A stretch of DNA of 64,000 bases from Bdellovibrionales bacterium (lineage in GTDB: Bacteria > Pseudomonadota > Alphaproteobacteria > UBA9219), in contig JBAZRW010000005.1 of NCBI GenBank assembly GCA_041662785.1, positions 42,377-106,376 of the forward strand, in the 5' to 3' direction. Below are positions 51,298 through 59,899 of this stretch, piece by piece. How positions within the stretch are numbered: the first letter of the stretch is position 1; the number at the start of each line of letters is the position of its first letter. Made by a program: the position numbers and the translations under genes. Under the pieces are notes generated by a model that made no database searches, had not been told where the DNA came from, and worked only from the letters and a program-made list of their open reading frames with translations.

Positions 51298-51472
51298 TTA
51301 TACCAATGAGCCTGTGAACTGACGCGTAAAGAAAAAAGAAAACTGGATCCCCGCTTTCGCGGGGATGACGATAAAAGGATAAATTTAAAAACAAAACCCG
51401 TCATTCCCGCGTAAGCGGGAATCCCGTTTGTTTTCTTGCTCGACGAGTCGTTTCATGCGCCGTTTGGTATTA
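51298..51472. repeat. Complete MITE-like element with paired palindromes
   Basis: The left end TTATACCAATGAGCCTGTGA ACTGACGCG and the right end, read in reverse as AATACCAAACGGCGCATGAA ACGACTCG, form imperfect terminal inverted repeats of about 28 bp. Inside, GGATCCCCGCTTTCGCGGGG then ATGACG (51345-51370) faces CCGTCATTCCCGCGTAAGCG then GGAATCCCGTTTG. The copy at 22366-22540 and the partial copy at 63857 share the ends and inner order. Length about 175 bp, no coding capacity. A target-site duplication could not be established. Confidence 0.8.
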
Positions 51473-51502
51473 TCTGTTCTCGTTTTATCAAGGAGGTTTT
51501 TT

Positions 51503-51793
51503 ATGAGTGAAGTTATCCTAGGAGCGACCAGCTGTTTCAGCCTTTGGCAGCGCGCCAAAAATGCGTTTCAAAATCGCCGCGATGGCGCGAAGCGTGCCCT
51601 CGCCGCCGCTAATAAGAAAATTGCTGAGGGGAAAAAAGTTCCTCTGTTTCGTAAAGAGGACCTCCTTAATCCGAGAGCGAATACTTATCTCTATGAAGAG
51701 TACTCTCCTGACGAACAACGCCTCCTAAGAAAGCTTGCCCCCGTACACGGGTTCCTTAAACCGAACGCTTATCCGCGTCAGCCTCAGCCCTAA
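51503..51793 (+). CDS. Small hypothetical protein
   Basis: 96 residues starting MSEVILGATSCFSLWQRAKN. ATG 51503 is preferred to the longer frame from 51428, which runs back into repeat DNA, because AAGGAGG lies 6-7 nt upstream. The product is basic with a helical middle (RRDGAKRALAAANKKIAEGK) and a polar tail (EEYSPDEQRLLRKLAPVHGF). No family is recognised. It begins 31 bp after the MITE-like element and overlaps the convergent xseA end by 4 bp. Confidence 0.6.
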   Translation: MSEVILGATSCFSLWQRAKNAFQNRRDGAKRALAAANKKIAEGKKVPLFRKEDLLNPRANTYLYEEYSPDEQRLLRKLAPVHGFLKPNAYPRQPQP

Positions 51794-53190
51794 TCCTCAA
51801 CCCGCGCCTTGCGCGAACCATCGTGAAGCTCGATGCGGATAGTGTCGTCCTTTTTTAGGGCGGCGATAGACGTCATCACGCGCCCCGCACTATCATAGAT
51901 CAGGCCATAGCCACGCCCCAACACGGCGCGAGGTGAAAGCGCCTCTAGCATCGCGCCCAGACGATCCAGTTTCTTTTCCGCCTGCAGCACGCGCTCACGC
52001 GCCAGCGCGTTCATCCGCTGCGTTATCGCCTCCAGCCTTTGCACGGCAAGATGAACGACATCACGTGGATGGCGCAAACGCCCGCCCGCCTCGGCCACAC
52101 GAGCCTGCAGGCGGCGGTAATAACTGCCCCACGCTACCGTCAAACGATCGGCACGCTCATCAAGCCGCTGCATGAGGGGGCGCAGCGCCCGCATAGGATC
52201 GCCCAGCGCCCGCGCTAAAAGCTCCACAGAATCCTTGCGGGTGAGCAACGCGCGGCGCATCGCGCTGTGCAGTCGCAAACCCGCCGCGCCAAGGCTTTCC
52301 ATCAACTCGGCGCGAACGGGGACGGCCTTTTCTGCTGCCGCCGTCGGCGTGGGCGCACGCAAATCGGCGGCGTAGTCCACCAGCGTCGTATCCGTTTCAT
52401 GCCCGACAGCCGAGATCACGGGAATGCGGCTTTCCGCCACGGCGCGAACAACGACCTCTTCGTTGAACGGCATCAAATCTTCAAGCGAGCCGCCGCCCCG
52501 CGCCACAATCAGCACGTCGGGGCGAGGCGTCGCTCCGCCCTCCTCCAACGCGTTAAAGCCGCGAATGGCGGCGGCGATTTTCTCCGCCGCGCCTTCACCT
52601 TGAACGGGGACGGGCCACACCAACACGGGACGCGGAAAGCGCTCCTCTAGCCTATGCAAAATGTCGCGGATCACCGCGCCCGTGGGCGATGTCACAACGC
52701 CGATCACACGCGGCAGAAACGGCAGCTTCTTCTTACGGCTTTCATCAAACAAGCCTTCGGCGGCCAGCTTGACGCGCCGCTCCTCGAGCATTTTCAAAAG
52801 AGCGCCGACGCCCGCCAGCGCCATGCTCTCGACATTCATCTGGTATTTCGACTGCCCCGCATACGTCGTGAGCTTGCCCGTACAAACCACATCCATGCCC
52901 GTCGCAGGCTTCAGGCCAAGCTTGGCAACCTGCCCCTTCCAACACACCGCCGCCAGCACCGCATTATCATCCTTAAGGGACAGGTACAAATGGCCACTGG
53001 AGTGAAGCTTGCACTCGCCAATCTCACCGCGCACGCGCACATGGCCAAAGCCGTCCTCAACCATGCGTTTAAGCTGGCGTGATAGGTCAGAAACCGTCCA
53101 TTCGGGCACATTGCGCCCTTCCCTTGGCGTATCGACAAGGGTTCGGGACAAAAGATCGTCTTCAGGGGCTTGCGTTGTCTTTTTAGGCAT
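51790..53190 (-). CDS. xseA: Exodeoxyribonuclease VII large subunit
   Basis: Nuclease subunit that degrades ssDNA to oligonucleotides with XseB. The N-terminal OB fold (VRGEIGECKLHSSGHLYLSL then KDDNAVLAAVCWKG) is followed by the catalytic domain with IGVVTSPTGAVIRDILHRLE, LIVARGGGSLEDLMPFNEE and PVISAVGHETDTTLVDYAAD then LRAPTPTAAAE. A long coiled-coil follows and ends in VLGRGYGLIYDSAGR. The 466-residue length is normal. It is divergent from purD with only 47 bp between the starts. xseB is not adjacent. Confidence 0.95.
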   Translation of the reverse strand: MPKKTTQAPEDDLLSRTLVDTPREGRNVPEWTVSDLSRQLKRMVEDGFGHVRVRGEIGECKLHSSGHLYLSLKDDNAVLAAVCWKGQVAKLGLKPATGMDVVCTGKLTTYAGQSKYQMNVESMALAGVGALLKMLEERRVKLAAEGLFDESRKKKLPFLPRVIGVVTSPTGAVIRDILHRLEERFPRPVLVWPVPVQGEGAAEKIAAAIRGFNALEEGGATPRPDVLIVARGGGSLEDLMPFNEEVVVRAVAESRIPVISAVGHETDTTLVDYAADLRAPTPTAAAEKAVPVRAELMESLGAAGLRLHSAMRRALLTRKDSVELLARALGDPMRALRPLMQRLDERADRLTVAWGSYYRRLQARVAEAGGRLRHPRDVVHLAVQRLEAITQRMNALARERVLQAEKKLDRLGAMLEALSPRAVLGRGYGLIYDSAGRVMTSIAALKKDDTIRIELHDGSRKARVED

Positions 53191-53237
53191 GGGAAAAGTG
53201 TACCGTTAGATTCAGGTAAAAGCGAGAGGGAAACTCT

Positions 53238-54518
53238 ATGAAAGTCCTTGTTATTGGCTCTGGTGGCCGCGAACACGCCCTCTGTTGGGCTTTTGCTCAA
53301 TCACCAATGTGCAGCAAACTTTTCTGCGCACCCGGCAATCCCGGAATCGAAAGCATCGCCACCTGCCTGCCCATCAAGGTCGAGCAAACCGCCGAGATTG
53401 TGGACGCCTGCAAAACTTTCGAGATCGACTTTGTGATGATTGGCCCCGAAATCCCGCTCGCGCTTGGCCTAGCCGATGCGCTTCGCGCCGAAGGCATCGT
53501 CTGCTTTGGCCCCAGCAAGGCTGCCGCGCAACTGGAAGCGTCCAAAGGCTTTATGAAGGATTTGTGCAAGAAAAACGGCATTCCCACCGCCGCCTATGAG
53601 CGCTTTAGCGATCCTGAAAAAGCCAAAGCCTATGTCAAGGCGCAAGGCGCGCCGATTGTGATCAAGGCTGACGGACTTGCGGCGGGCAAAGGCGTTACCC
53701 TCGCGCAAACGGTTGAGGAAGCCTGCGCGGCCATCGATGAAACGATGACGGGCGGCGCGTTCGGCGAGGCGGGAGCCGAGATCGTGGTCGAAGAGTTTAT
53801 GACAGGTGAGGAAGCCAGCTTCTTTGCGCTATGCGATGGGAAAAACGCGCTCTACTTCGCCTCGGCGCAAGATCATAAGGCCGTATATGACGGCGACAAA
53901 GGCCCCAACACGGGCGGCATGGGCGCTTATTCTCCCGCCGCCATCATCGACGCCACCATGCAAGAGCGCGTGATGCGTGAAATTATTCTCCCCACCGTCA
54001 AAGGCATGGAAGACAACGGCACGCCCTTTACCGGCATTCTGTTTGCGGGGCTGATGATCACGACCACGGGGCCAAGGCTTATCGAATACAATTGCCGCTT
54101 TGGCGATCCCGAAACGCAAGCGATGCTGCCACGCCTGAAATCCGATTTGCTCGCCACGCTTTATGCGACGGCCAAAGGGATGCTGGATGCCATAGAGCTT
54201 CACTGGCACGATCGCGCCGCGCTGTGCGTCGTGATGGCCGCGAACGGTTATCCGGCGGCGTATGAAAAGGGAAGCGTGATAGGCGGCCTAGAGACCTCCA
54301 GCACGATGCAAGATGGCATCGTCTTTCACGCCGGAACCGCGAAGAACGAAGCGGGAGAAATAACAGCGAACGGCGGGCGCGTTCTGGGCGTCACGGGCTG
54401 GGCCGCCACGATCACCGAGGCGCAAAAGAAAGCCTATGAAACCGTGGACACAATCGACTGGCCACAAGGCTTCTGCCGCCGCGACATCGGCTGGCGCGCC
54501 GCGGCTAGGGAGAACTAA
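53238..54518 (+). CDS. purD: Phosphoribosylamine--glycine ligase PurD
   Basis: ATP-grasp enzyme of purine synthesis joining glycine to phosphoribosylamine. Motifs: VLVIGSGGREHALCWAFAQS, FCAPGNPGI, IGPEIPLALGLADALRAEGI, IKADGLAAGKGVTLA, EEFMTGEEASFFALCDG, DHKAVYDGDKGPNTGGMGAY and FGDPETQAMLPRL. The 426-residue length is normal. It starts 47 bp from the divergent xseA. The last 37 bp are repeated at 55104-55140 beyond the next gene. Confidence 0.96.
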   Translation: MKVLVIGSGGREHALCWAFAQSPMCSKLFCAPGNPGIESIATCLPIKVEQTAEIVDACKTFEIDFVMIGPEIPLALGLADALRAEGIVCFGPSKAAAQLEASKGFMKDLCKKNGIPTAAYERFSDPEKAKAYVKAQGAPIVIKADGLAAGKGVTLAQTVEEACAAIDETMTGGAFGEAGAEIVVEEFMTGEEASFFALCDGKNALYFASAQDHKAVYDGDKGPNTGGMGAYSPAAIIDATMQERVMREIILPTVKGMEDNGTPFTGILFAGLMITTTGPRLIEYNCRFGDPETQAMLPRLKSDLLATLYATAKGMLDAIELHWHDRAALCVVMAANGYPAAYEKGSVIGGLETSSTMQDGIVFHAGTAKNEAGEITANGGRVLGVTGWAATITEAQKKAYETVDTIDWPQGFCRRDIGWRAAAREN

Positions 54519-54519
54519 A

Positions 54520-55050
54520 ATGAAAATCTTCGGCATTTGCGGGAGCCCACGACAAAACGGGAATTCGCAGTGGGCGCTTTCCAAACTTTTGGAGGCTTGC
54601 GAAAAGAACGGACATCAAACAAGCACCATCTTGTTAAGCACGGCCACGATAAAGCTGTGCGATGGCTCTCTGACCGAGGAGATCGGCAACAAGGATTTTG
54701 ACGATGACATGCAAATCGTCAAAAAGGGTATGCTTGAGGCCGACGCCATCGTTTTTTGCAGCCCCACTTATTTTGATAATACAACGCCGCATCTGAAAAA
54801 CCTGATTGACAGGACGGATCCTTTTTATGAAGAGCTGAAAGGCAAGGCGGCGCTTATCCTTGTTGTAGGACAAGCCAACGATGAGGGTTCGCGCACGGCA
54901 GTGGTTAACTACCTTAAGACCTATTGCGAGATTGCAGAGATGACCGTCAAAGGCGCAGCAGCGTTCCGCGCAGCGAACAAAGGTGATATTCAGAAGATAA
55001 GTGGCATTGACGACAAGCTCTCCGCACTCGCTCAATGTCTTGAAGTTTGA
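54520..55050 (+). CDS. NADPH-dependent FMN reductase / flavodoxin-like protein
   Basis: 176 residues with the flavodoxin-like start KIFGICGSPRQNGNSQWALS (FMN phosphate loop GSPRxxGNS) and VFCSPTYFDNTTPHLKNLID (isoalloxazine-side loop typical of iron-sulfur flavoprotein and NAD(P)H:FMN families). ATG 54520 directly follows the purD stop. The frame from 54436 overlaps purD and is rejected. It is bounded by two near-identical 37-bp copies of the purD 3' end, which suggests that it was placed between purD and its former downstream region. Confidence 0.82.
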   Translation: MKIFGICGSPRQNGNSQWALSKLLEACEKNGHQTSTILLSTATIKLCDGSLTEEIGNKDFDDDMQIVKKGMLEADAIVFCSPTYFDNTTPHLKNLIDRTDPFYEELKGKAALILVVGQANDEGSRTAVVNYLKTYCEIAEMTVKGAAAFRAANKGDIQKISGIDDKLSALAQCLEV

Positions 55051-55103
55051 GTCCACGCACTTCTCTTTTTTGTTATCCCACTGAAAAGCGGGAATCCAGA
55101 TGT

Positions 55104-55140
55104 GCCGCGACATCGGCTGGCGCGCCGCGGCGAGGGAGAA
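55104..55140 (+). repeat. Duplicated purD 3' end
   Basis: GCCGCGACATCGGCTGGCGC GCCGCGGC is identical to 54478-54505 inside purD. After one T/G mismatch, AGGGAGAA also matches, so 36 of 37 bases agree with 54478-54514. The segment just left of it (TATCCCACTGAAAAGCGGGA ATCCAG, about 55075-55100) is a partial GTCAT-family unit. The 230-bp spacer 55051-55281 otherwise holds nothing recognised. Confidence 0.9.
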
Positions 55141-55281
55141 GAAATAAAGGGGGACAAAGAAAGAACGCGTTAAGCATAAACCATTATTAACCATCTTTTC
55201 TGCCTCAAGCTTCGTTGACAGAAGATATTGCTCGTTCTATTCCTACGCCTTCACATTCCCACAATTTCATTGGAGATCATT

Positions 55282-55806
55282 ATGTATGATTTACAAGAGG
55301 AACATAACCCCACCAGATTGTCTTTAAGAAATTTTGAAAGTTTCTTGGAGTCCGTTGCTTATCGCGCATGGACAGGACCAAAGTTTCCACAACCCGACCA
55401 TCGCATGACAACTGTTTTTGAAAACCTTGTCATGAACGCTCCCGATAATGAGCAAGCGCTAACAGCCGATGGCATTATTGTGCTTTCTACAATCGCCATT
55501 AAGGGTGGCTTTCCTTTTCGCGAAAGATTCTCAGAAGCCCTTGTTGATTCCGTTGGCCCCCATCATGCTGGTGCCACGCGTATGTGGAAAGATTGGTACA
55601 AGAAAGCTTTTACAATAGAAGACAATTTGCAAACTGATTTTATTTCTTGGTTTGATGTTCCCACGGATACCTTTTGGTCTCCTCAAGAAGAGCCACAGAC
55701 GGTGGAAGGCAAAGTGAAGCTTGTAGAGCAGAAGCTTCCGGAATCTTCGCCTCTACGAAGCATTGTGACGAAGTCTCTAGCCATGATCCAAGCACAGCCT
55801 CGTTAA
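55282..55806 (+). CDS. Hypothetical protein
   Basis: 174 residues beginning MYDLQEEHNPTRLSLRNFES. The start has GGAGA 6-9 nt upstream. The frame to 55228 adds an unlikely leader. The product is soluble and acidic, with aromatic-rich stretches (VAYRAWTGPKFPQPDHRM, MWKDWYKKAF, FISWFDVPTDTFWSPQEE). No signal peptide, membrane span or known motif. Composition is AT-richer than purD. It converges with miaA. No function is proposed. Confidence 0.65.
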   Translation: MYDLQEEHNPTRLSLRNFESFLESVAYRAWTGPKFPQPDHRMTTVFENLVMNAPDNEQALTADGIIVLSTIAIKGGFPFRERFSEALVDSVGPHHAGATRMWKDWYKKAFTIEDNLQTDFISWFDVPTDTFWSPQEEPQTVEGKVKLVEQKLPESSPLRSIVTKSLAMIQAQPR

Positions 55807-55830
55807 GGCGCGGGCGATAGCCACGCCACC

Positions 55831-56697
55831 TTAATTCGCCTTCCACTGGTTGCGAAACCATGTCATCTGCCGCTTGGCATAGTTGCGTGTGGCTTGCTGA
55901 GCCTTAGTGATAGCCTCATCCAATGACATCTCACCGCGCAGATGGGCGGCGAGTTCCGGCACACCCAAAATCTTCATGGCGGGAAGGCCCGCCTCAAGCC
56001 CTTGCGCCGCCAGCGCCCTCACCTCATTCAGAGCACCGCCTTCAACCATACGCAAAAAACGCGCATCGCACGCGGCATAAAGTGCGGCGCGGTCGGGCAT
56101 CAGAGCGCGCCGATGAACCGTAAAATCTTTTTCAATGGAATGCGCCGCGCCCTCCTCCTGCCACTGCGCGAGCGTGCGCCCCGTATGAACGGCAACCTCA
56201 TGGGCACGAATAAGACGCTGGCGATCATTGGGCGCGATCCGCGCCGCGCTTCCCTCATCACGCTCCGCTAACTTTGCGCGAAACGCATCGTGCCCGATGG
56301 CATCGTAAAGCGCCGTGACCTCTGCCCGCACGTCATCGGGAATGGAAGGAATAATGGCCAGCCCCCCCAGTAGCGCCGCAAAATACAAACCCGTCCCGCC
56401 AACAACGATGGGCGCGTGGCCATCATGCGCGGCCTGCACAAGGGCCTCTCGCGCCAATGTCAGCCACCGCCCCGCTGAGGAACGCTCAGCCGGATCAAAC
56501 GCCTCAAACAGCTTATGCGGGATCTCGCGCTTTTCCGCCTCGCTGGGCTGCGCGGTCAGCAAGGGCAAGCCGCGATAGACCTGCATCGCATCAGCGTTAA
56601 TGATCACGCCGCCCTTCGCCCGCGCCAGCTCAAGCGCGGCGGCCGTCTTGCCCGATGCCGTCGGCCCACCAATAAGGAAAAGGATCGGCTTGGTCAC
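55831..56697 (-). CDS. miaA: tRNA dimethylallyltransferase MiaA
   Basis: Adds dimethylallyl to N6 of A37 in tRNAs reading UNN codons. The P-loop is LIGGPTASGKTAAALELA. DAMQVYRGLPLLTAQPS binds the acceptor region. VVGGTGLYFAALLGG and a C-terminal KRQMTWFRNQWK follow. The 288-residue length is normal. It starts with GTG at 56697, directly after the dotA stop with no gap, so it is translated from the dotA transcript. Confidence 0.95.
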   Translation of the reverse strand: MTKPILFLIGGPTASGKTAAALELARAKGGVIINADAMQVYRGLPLLTAQPSEAEKREIPHKLFEAFDPAERSSAGRWLTLAREALVQAAHDGHAPIVVGGTGLYFAALLGGLAIIPSIPDDVRAEVTALYDAIGHDAFRAKLAERDEGSAARIAPNDRQRLIRAHEVAVHTGRTLAQWQEEGAAHSIEKDFTVHRRALMPDRAALYAACDARFLRMVEGGALNEVRALAAQGLEAGLPAMKILGVPELAAHLRGEMSLDEAITKAQQATRNYAKRQMTWFRNQWKAN

Positions 56698-59325
56698 TTA
56701 ATCCTTATCCTCTGAAGAAGGCGTAGCGTTTTCATCCAAGGCGCGTGCCATTTGCTCTGGCGACTCGCTGGGGGCAGACTCTTTCTTGTCTTCGCTTTTC
56801 TTAACTTGCGTTTCCATTTTGGGCAGCTTTTGGTTCTTTTTATCCTCAAGATCCGGCAAATGCCGCGCAATGGCCGCCGCTTTATGTTCCTTGCCATCCG
56901 TAGCCGCATTGGCAAACGCGCCCGCTTCGCTCCGCCCACCCGTGGCAGGGTTGTCGGCGCGAGCATAGGCTTTCGCCTGCGCTTGCGCCTTAGCCTCGGC
57001 GCGGTGATCCACTTTGTCTTGCAAAAGCGTCGGGAAATGCGCCGTCTGATCTTTGGGTGTAGCCCCCGACCTTGAGGGAGTCATGGCCGAAGACGAGGAC
57101 GCTGGAGCTGCCGCATGCCCCGTCATATGAGACCACACGCCATGAACGCCCTGCATAAAGCCCGCTGGCCCCATAGGGTGCGGAGCCTGCGTTGAGGCAT
57201 TCTCCGCTGCCCCATGGCTCCCGCCCGCCATCACAAGCGATTCCGGCATGATGCTTTGCGCGCCGACCCAATCGAACAGCTTGGCGGGGAAAGTCAACAC
57301 CCCGCCAAAGGCAACATTCGAAAGCGCCAACACCAACGCCGCATAGGCCAAAGCCAATCCAGCACGTAAGAACCAGAAAATGTCGCTTGATGTGGCCGCA
57401 AGGGGCGAGAACCAGTCGAAGAAGACCACGTTCAGGAACGCGACGCCCATCACGAACAACGCCAGCCCTCCGGCAAACGCCAGCAAGAGCAAACAAGGCC
57501 GTATGAACAAACCCAACCACATCCAATAGGCTCGCCGTGCCAAAGGCCCGACGACGCCGTCTCCCGCCGGATACAAATGACCCAACGCGACAAGAGGCAA
57601 AAACAAAACAGCGCCCAGAACGGAAAGCCCCCACGCAACCACCGCCATGGTAAAGCGGAAGAATGGCCAGAGCGGAACCAGAAAAAGCAAACAAGCCCCC
57701 GCCAGCCAGAAAAGAAACGCCACAAAAGCCAGACTTAGTGCCGTTCCGATTGTCGCGGGTTCAGATAAGGCGGGACTTAACTGTCCCATCGCCCATGCGC
57801 CATAGGCCAGATAACGGCGGCCCGTTTCCGCAAGTCTTTGCAAAGGCTGTTTGAGATAGGCATCGCCCACCGCGATAGACTCCGACACGCCGAACGAAGT
57901 CGCCCCGATAGTCATCAAACGGCCAAAGGCCGATTGAGCCACCTCAGAATCCGTATAGGGACTCAACAAATCTCGCAAATCCTGTTGATCCGGTAAAATA
58001 GTTTGAGGGTCGTCCAGCTGCTCCCCGTAAAGCCATCCTCGCGCCTTTTTCATCGCCTCGCTCACACGATCAAAAAGCATCGCATAGCGATCAAGCTGTC
58101 CCGCAGAAAGAGAACGCAACGAGGTTTGCTCTCCCGCTGCCTTAACCCACGCGCTTTCCGTCAGAACCGAATGACCCAGCAACGGCGCTTTGACTTTGGG
58201 GAACGACCGTGCAGCAACCTCACCCAACGCCAATTGCTCACGCACCCGATCAAAAGGAAAGGCTCCCGCCATGATCCATCCAAGCGATGAGGGCGCCTCT
58301 GCCGCTTGGCTTTCTTTTTGAACCTGCGCCAGCTTGGCTTCAATCAGTTGGGTCTGCTCTTTGATAAAGCCCGCCAGATAGCCCTTCATCTCCGGTGGCG
58401 TGGTGGCTTGAGCGCCTGTCAGCAAAAATGTCGTGGCTACTTTGTCCGCCACGGCGCGACTTTGCAACGTCAAGCGTTCGGCAACGGTACGAGCCGCCTG
58501 TACCACCGTGTCGGCGTTTTGATTGTCGCGGCTTAAGCCCAGCTCATCCTGACCGGACGCCGCCGCAAAGCGATACGCGCCGCAAAGGGACTCTTCAGGG
58601 AAAAAAGCGTTCGTATAGTGCCATTGCTCATCCCGCAGTCTTTGAGCCGGAAGTTTATCCAAATCGAGCATATCCCCCGCCGCCGCAACGACAGGATCCG
58701 TTTGAAGAGAGGTATAGACATGATGATAAAGCCCGCGACAGATTTCCATCTCAACCGACGTCGCAACGACGCGCCCAACGTCAGGAAGATGGGGAGATAA
58801 GGGCGCAGAAAATTGATCGCCTAAATGATCCAAAGCGCCGCGCCACGCCTCGCTGGCCAAGGACGAGCCGCGCGTGGCCACGCTAACGATGATATTTTGC
58901 CCAACATTAAGCCCTCCACCGAGTGGAATAAGAAGGCCCATGCCGATGATAAAGCGTACGGGCATCCAAAGCTGATTCGTCCTCCGCCCCAACGGAACGC
59001 CCGTCTGGGCCGTTTCCGCGATCATGGTGACAACTTGCCATGCCAAAAGAAAGCCGCCGATGGTCAGCATGGAAAGGCCATAAATGCCCAAGGCCTCCCG
59101 CAGCGCGCCCGTCAAAGCGCGGAGCGCGTTAGCCCCCCCCGTCGTTTCGCCGTCACCATGGAATAGCAGGTTAAGCCAGCTTCCAGCCAAATCGGCGCCA
59201 CCCGCCTGTGAAAGGGGAGAATCCTGAACGGCAGCCCATAGATCGCCGCTGCCTATGATCGCTAAAACGACCGTCAGCGGTAACAGAACCCCTCTTGCTC
59301 CGCGTTTATCCCAAGGCTTTTTCAT
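56698..59325 (-). CDS. DotA/TraY-family type IVB secretion membrane protein
   Basis: About 875 residues. ATG 59325 gives a signal peptide (RGVLLPLTVVLAIIGSGDLW); a further start at 59412 would add another hydrophobic segment. The DotA/TraY region WMPVRFIIGMGLLIPLGGGL then NVGQNIIVSVATRG (residues about 120-155) is diagnostic by eye. A large central domain with helical, charged stretches follows, then a cluster of about six membrane segments (LSLAFVAFLFWLAGACLLFL, ALFVMGVAFLNVVFFDWFSP). The last 150 residues are Ala/Lys/Asp-rich and low-complexity. It sits at the inner membrane in T4BSS. It is separated by 20 kb from the DotB-like pair. Confidence 0.82.
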   Translation of the reverse strand: MKKPWDKRGARGVLLPLTVVLAIIGSGDLWAAVQDSPLSQAGGADLAGSWLNLLFHGDGETTGGANALRALTGALREALGIYGLSMLTIGGFLLAWQVVTMIAETAQTGVPLGRRTNQLWMPVRFIIGMGLLIPLGGGLNVGQNIIVSVATRGSSLASEAWRGALDHLGDQFSAPLSPHLPDVGRVVATSVEMEICRGLYHHVYTSLQTDPVVAAAGDMLDLDKLPAQRLRDEQWHYTNAFFPEESLCGAYRFAAASGQDELGLSRDNQNADTVVQAARTVAERLTLQSRAVADKVATTFLLTGAQATTPPEMKGYLAGFIKEQTQLIEAKLAQVQKESQAAEAPSSLGWIMAGAFPFDRVREQLALGEVAARSFPKVKAPLLGHSVLTESAWVKAAGEQTSLRSLSAGQLDRYAMLFDRVSEAMKKARGWLYGEQLDDPQTILPDQQDLRDLLSPYTDSEVAQSAFGRLMTIGATSFGVSESIAVGDAYLKQPLQRLAETGRRYLAYGAWAMGQLSPALSEPATIGTALSLAFVAFLFWLAGACLLFLVPLWPFFRFTMAVVAWGLSVLGAVLFLPLVALGHLYPAGDGVVGPLARRAYWMWLGLFIRPCLLLLAFAGGLALFVMGVAFLNVVFFDWFSPLAATSSDIFWFLRAGLALAYAALVLALSNVAFGGVLTFPAKLFDWVGAQSIMPESLVMAGGSHGAAENASTQAPHPMGPAGFMQGVHGVWSHMTGHAAAPASSSSAMTPSRSGATPKDQTAHFPTLLQDKVDHRAEAKAQAQAKAYARADNPATGGRSEAGAFANAATDGKEHKAAAIARHLPDLEDKKNQKLPKMETQVKKSEDKKESAPSESPEQMARALDENATPSSEDKD

Positions 59326-59472
59326 CGTGTTCAGGCTCCATATGGCTGATCCACAAACGAGAATAAGGCCACGGCTTAAAAAAGCAATGAAAGAACCTAT
59401 AATTGTTAACATTGTCGCCTGCCAAAAGGTTTGGTAAGGTTCCCCTCTCGTTTCAGGAAAAGGAGTTCCCCC

Positions 59473-59664
59473 ATGGGACTAAGCATCTGGCATATTCTGG
59501 TCGTTCTTATCGTCGTTTTGGTCGTGTTCGGCGCGGGCAAGCTTCCCACCGTCATGGGCGATCTGGGCAAAGGCATCCGCAGCTTTAAGGCTGGCCTGAA
59601 CGGCGAGGACAAAGGCAAGGGCGACAAAGACGACGATCAACCGCGCCTCCCTCCCTCGGCCTAA
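59473..59664 (+). CDS. tatA: Twin-arginine translocase subunit TatA
   Basis: 63-residue pore-forming subunit. One N-terminal membrane segment (MGLSIWHILVVLIVVLVVFG) leads into the family hinge FGAGKLPTVMGDLGKGIRSF and a short acidic tail. ATG 59473 is used. The frame from 59431 adds a basic leader. It is divergent from dotA with about 148 bp between starts. It begins tatA-tatB-tatC-serS, an order common in alphaproteobacteria. Confidence 0.93.
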   Translation: MGLSIWHILVVLIVVLVVFGAGKLPTVMGDLGKGIRSFKAGLNGEDKGKGDKDDDQPRLPPSA

Positions 59665-59668
59665 GCCC

Positions 59669-59899
59669 ATGCTGGATGTCGCGTGGCCTGAAGTGCTTGT
59701 CGTCGGCGCGGTTGCCCTTGTGGCCATCGGCCCCAAAGACTTGCCCAAAGTCATGCACGCTCTGGGGACATGGGCAGCCAAGGCGCGGCGCGTCTTTCTG
59801 GCAATCCAGCATGATATCGAACGCCTTGGCTATGAAGCCGAAGAGCAAGAGCGCAAGCGATCCTCTGAAGACAAAACAAAACCGCCGGATACGGAATGA
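59669..59899 (+). CDS. tatB: Twin-arginine translocase subunit TatB
   Basis: 76-residue Tat receptor component. The membrane segment VLVVGAVALVAIG is followed by PKDLPKVMHALGTWAAKARR, which carries the conserved Pro-Lys-x-LP pattern and the amphipathic helix. It is short for TatB (often 100-170), with a truncated charged tail. It starts 4 bp after tatA and overlaps tatC by 4 nt. Confidence 0.88.
   Translation: MLDVAWPEVLVVGAVALVAIGPKDLPKVMHALGTWAAKARRVFLAIQHDIERLGYEAEEQERKRSSEDKTKPPDTE

Noticed and set aside
51249..51404. Upstream extension of the 44-residue frame
   Set aside because: Translation of the MITE-like element (SSSPRKRGSS-type), not protein-like; good ribosome site lies at 51248 instead.
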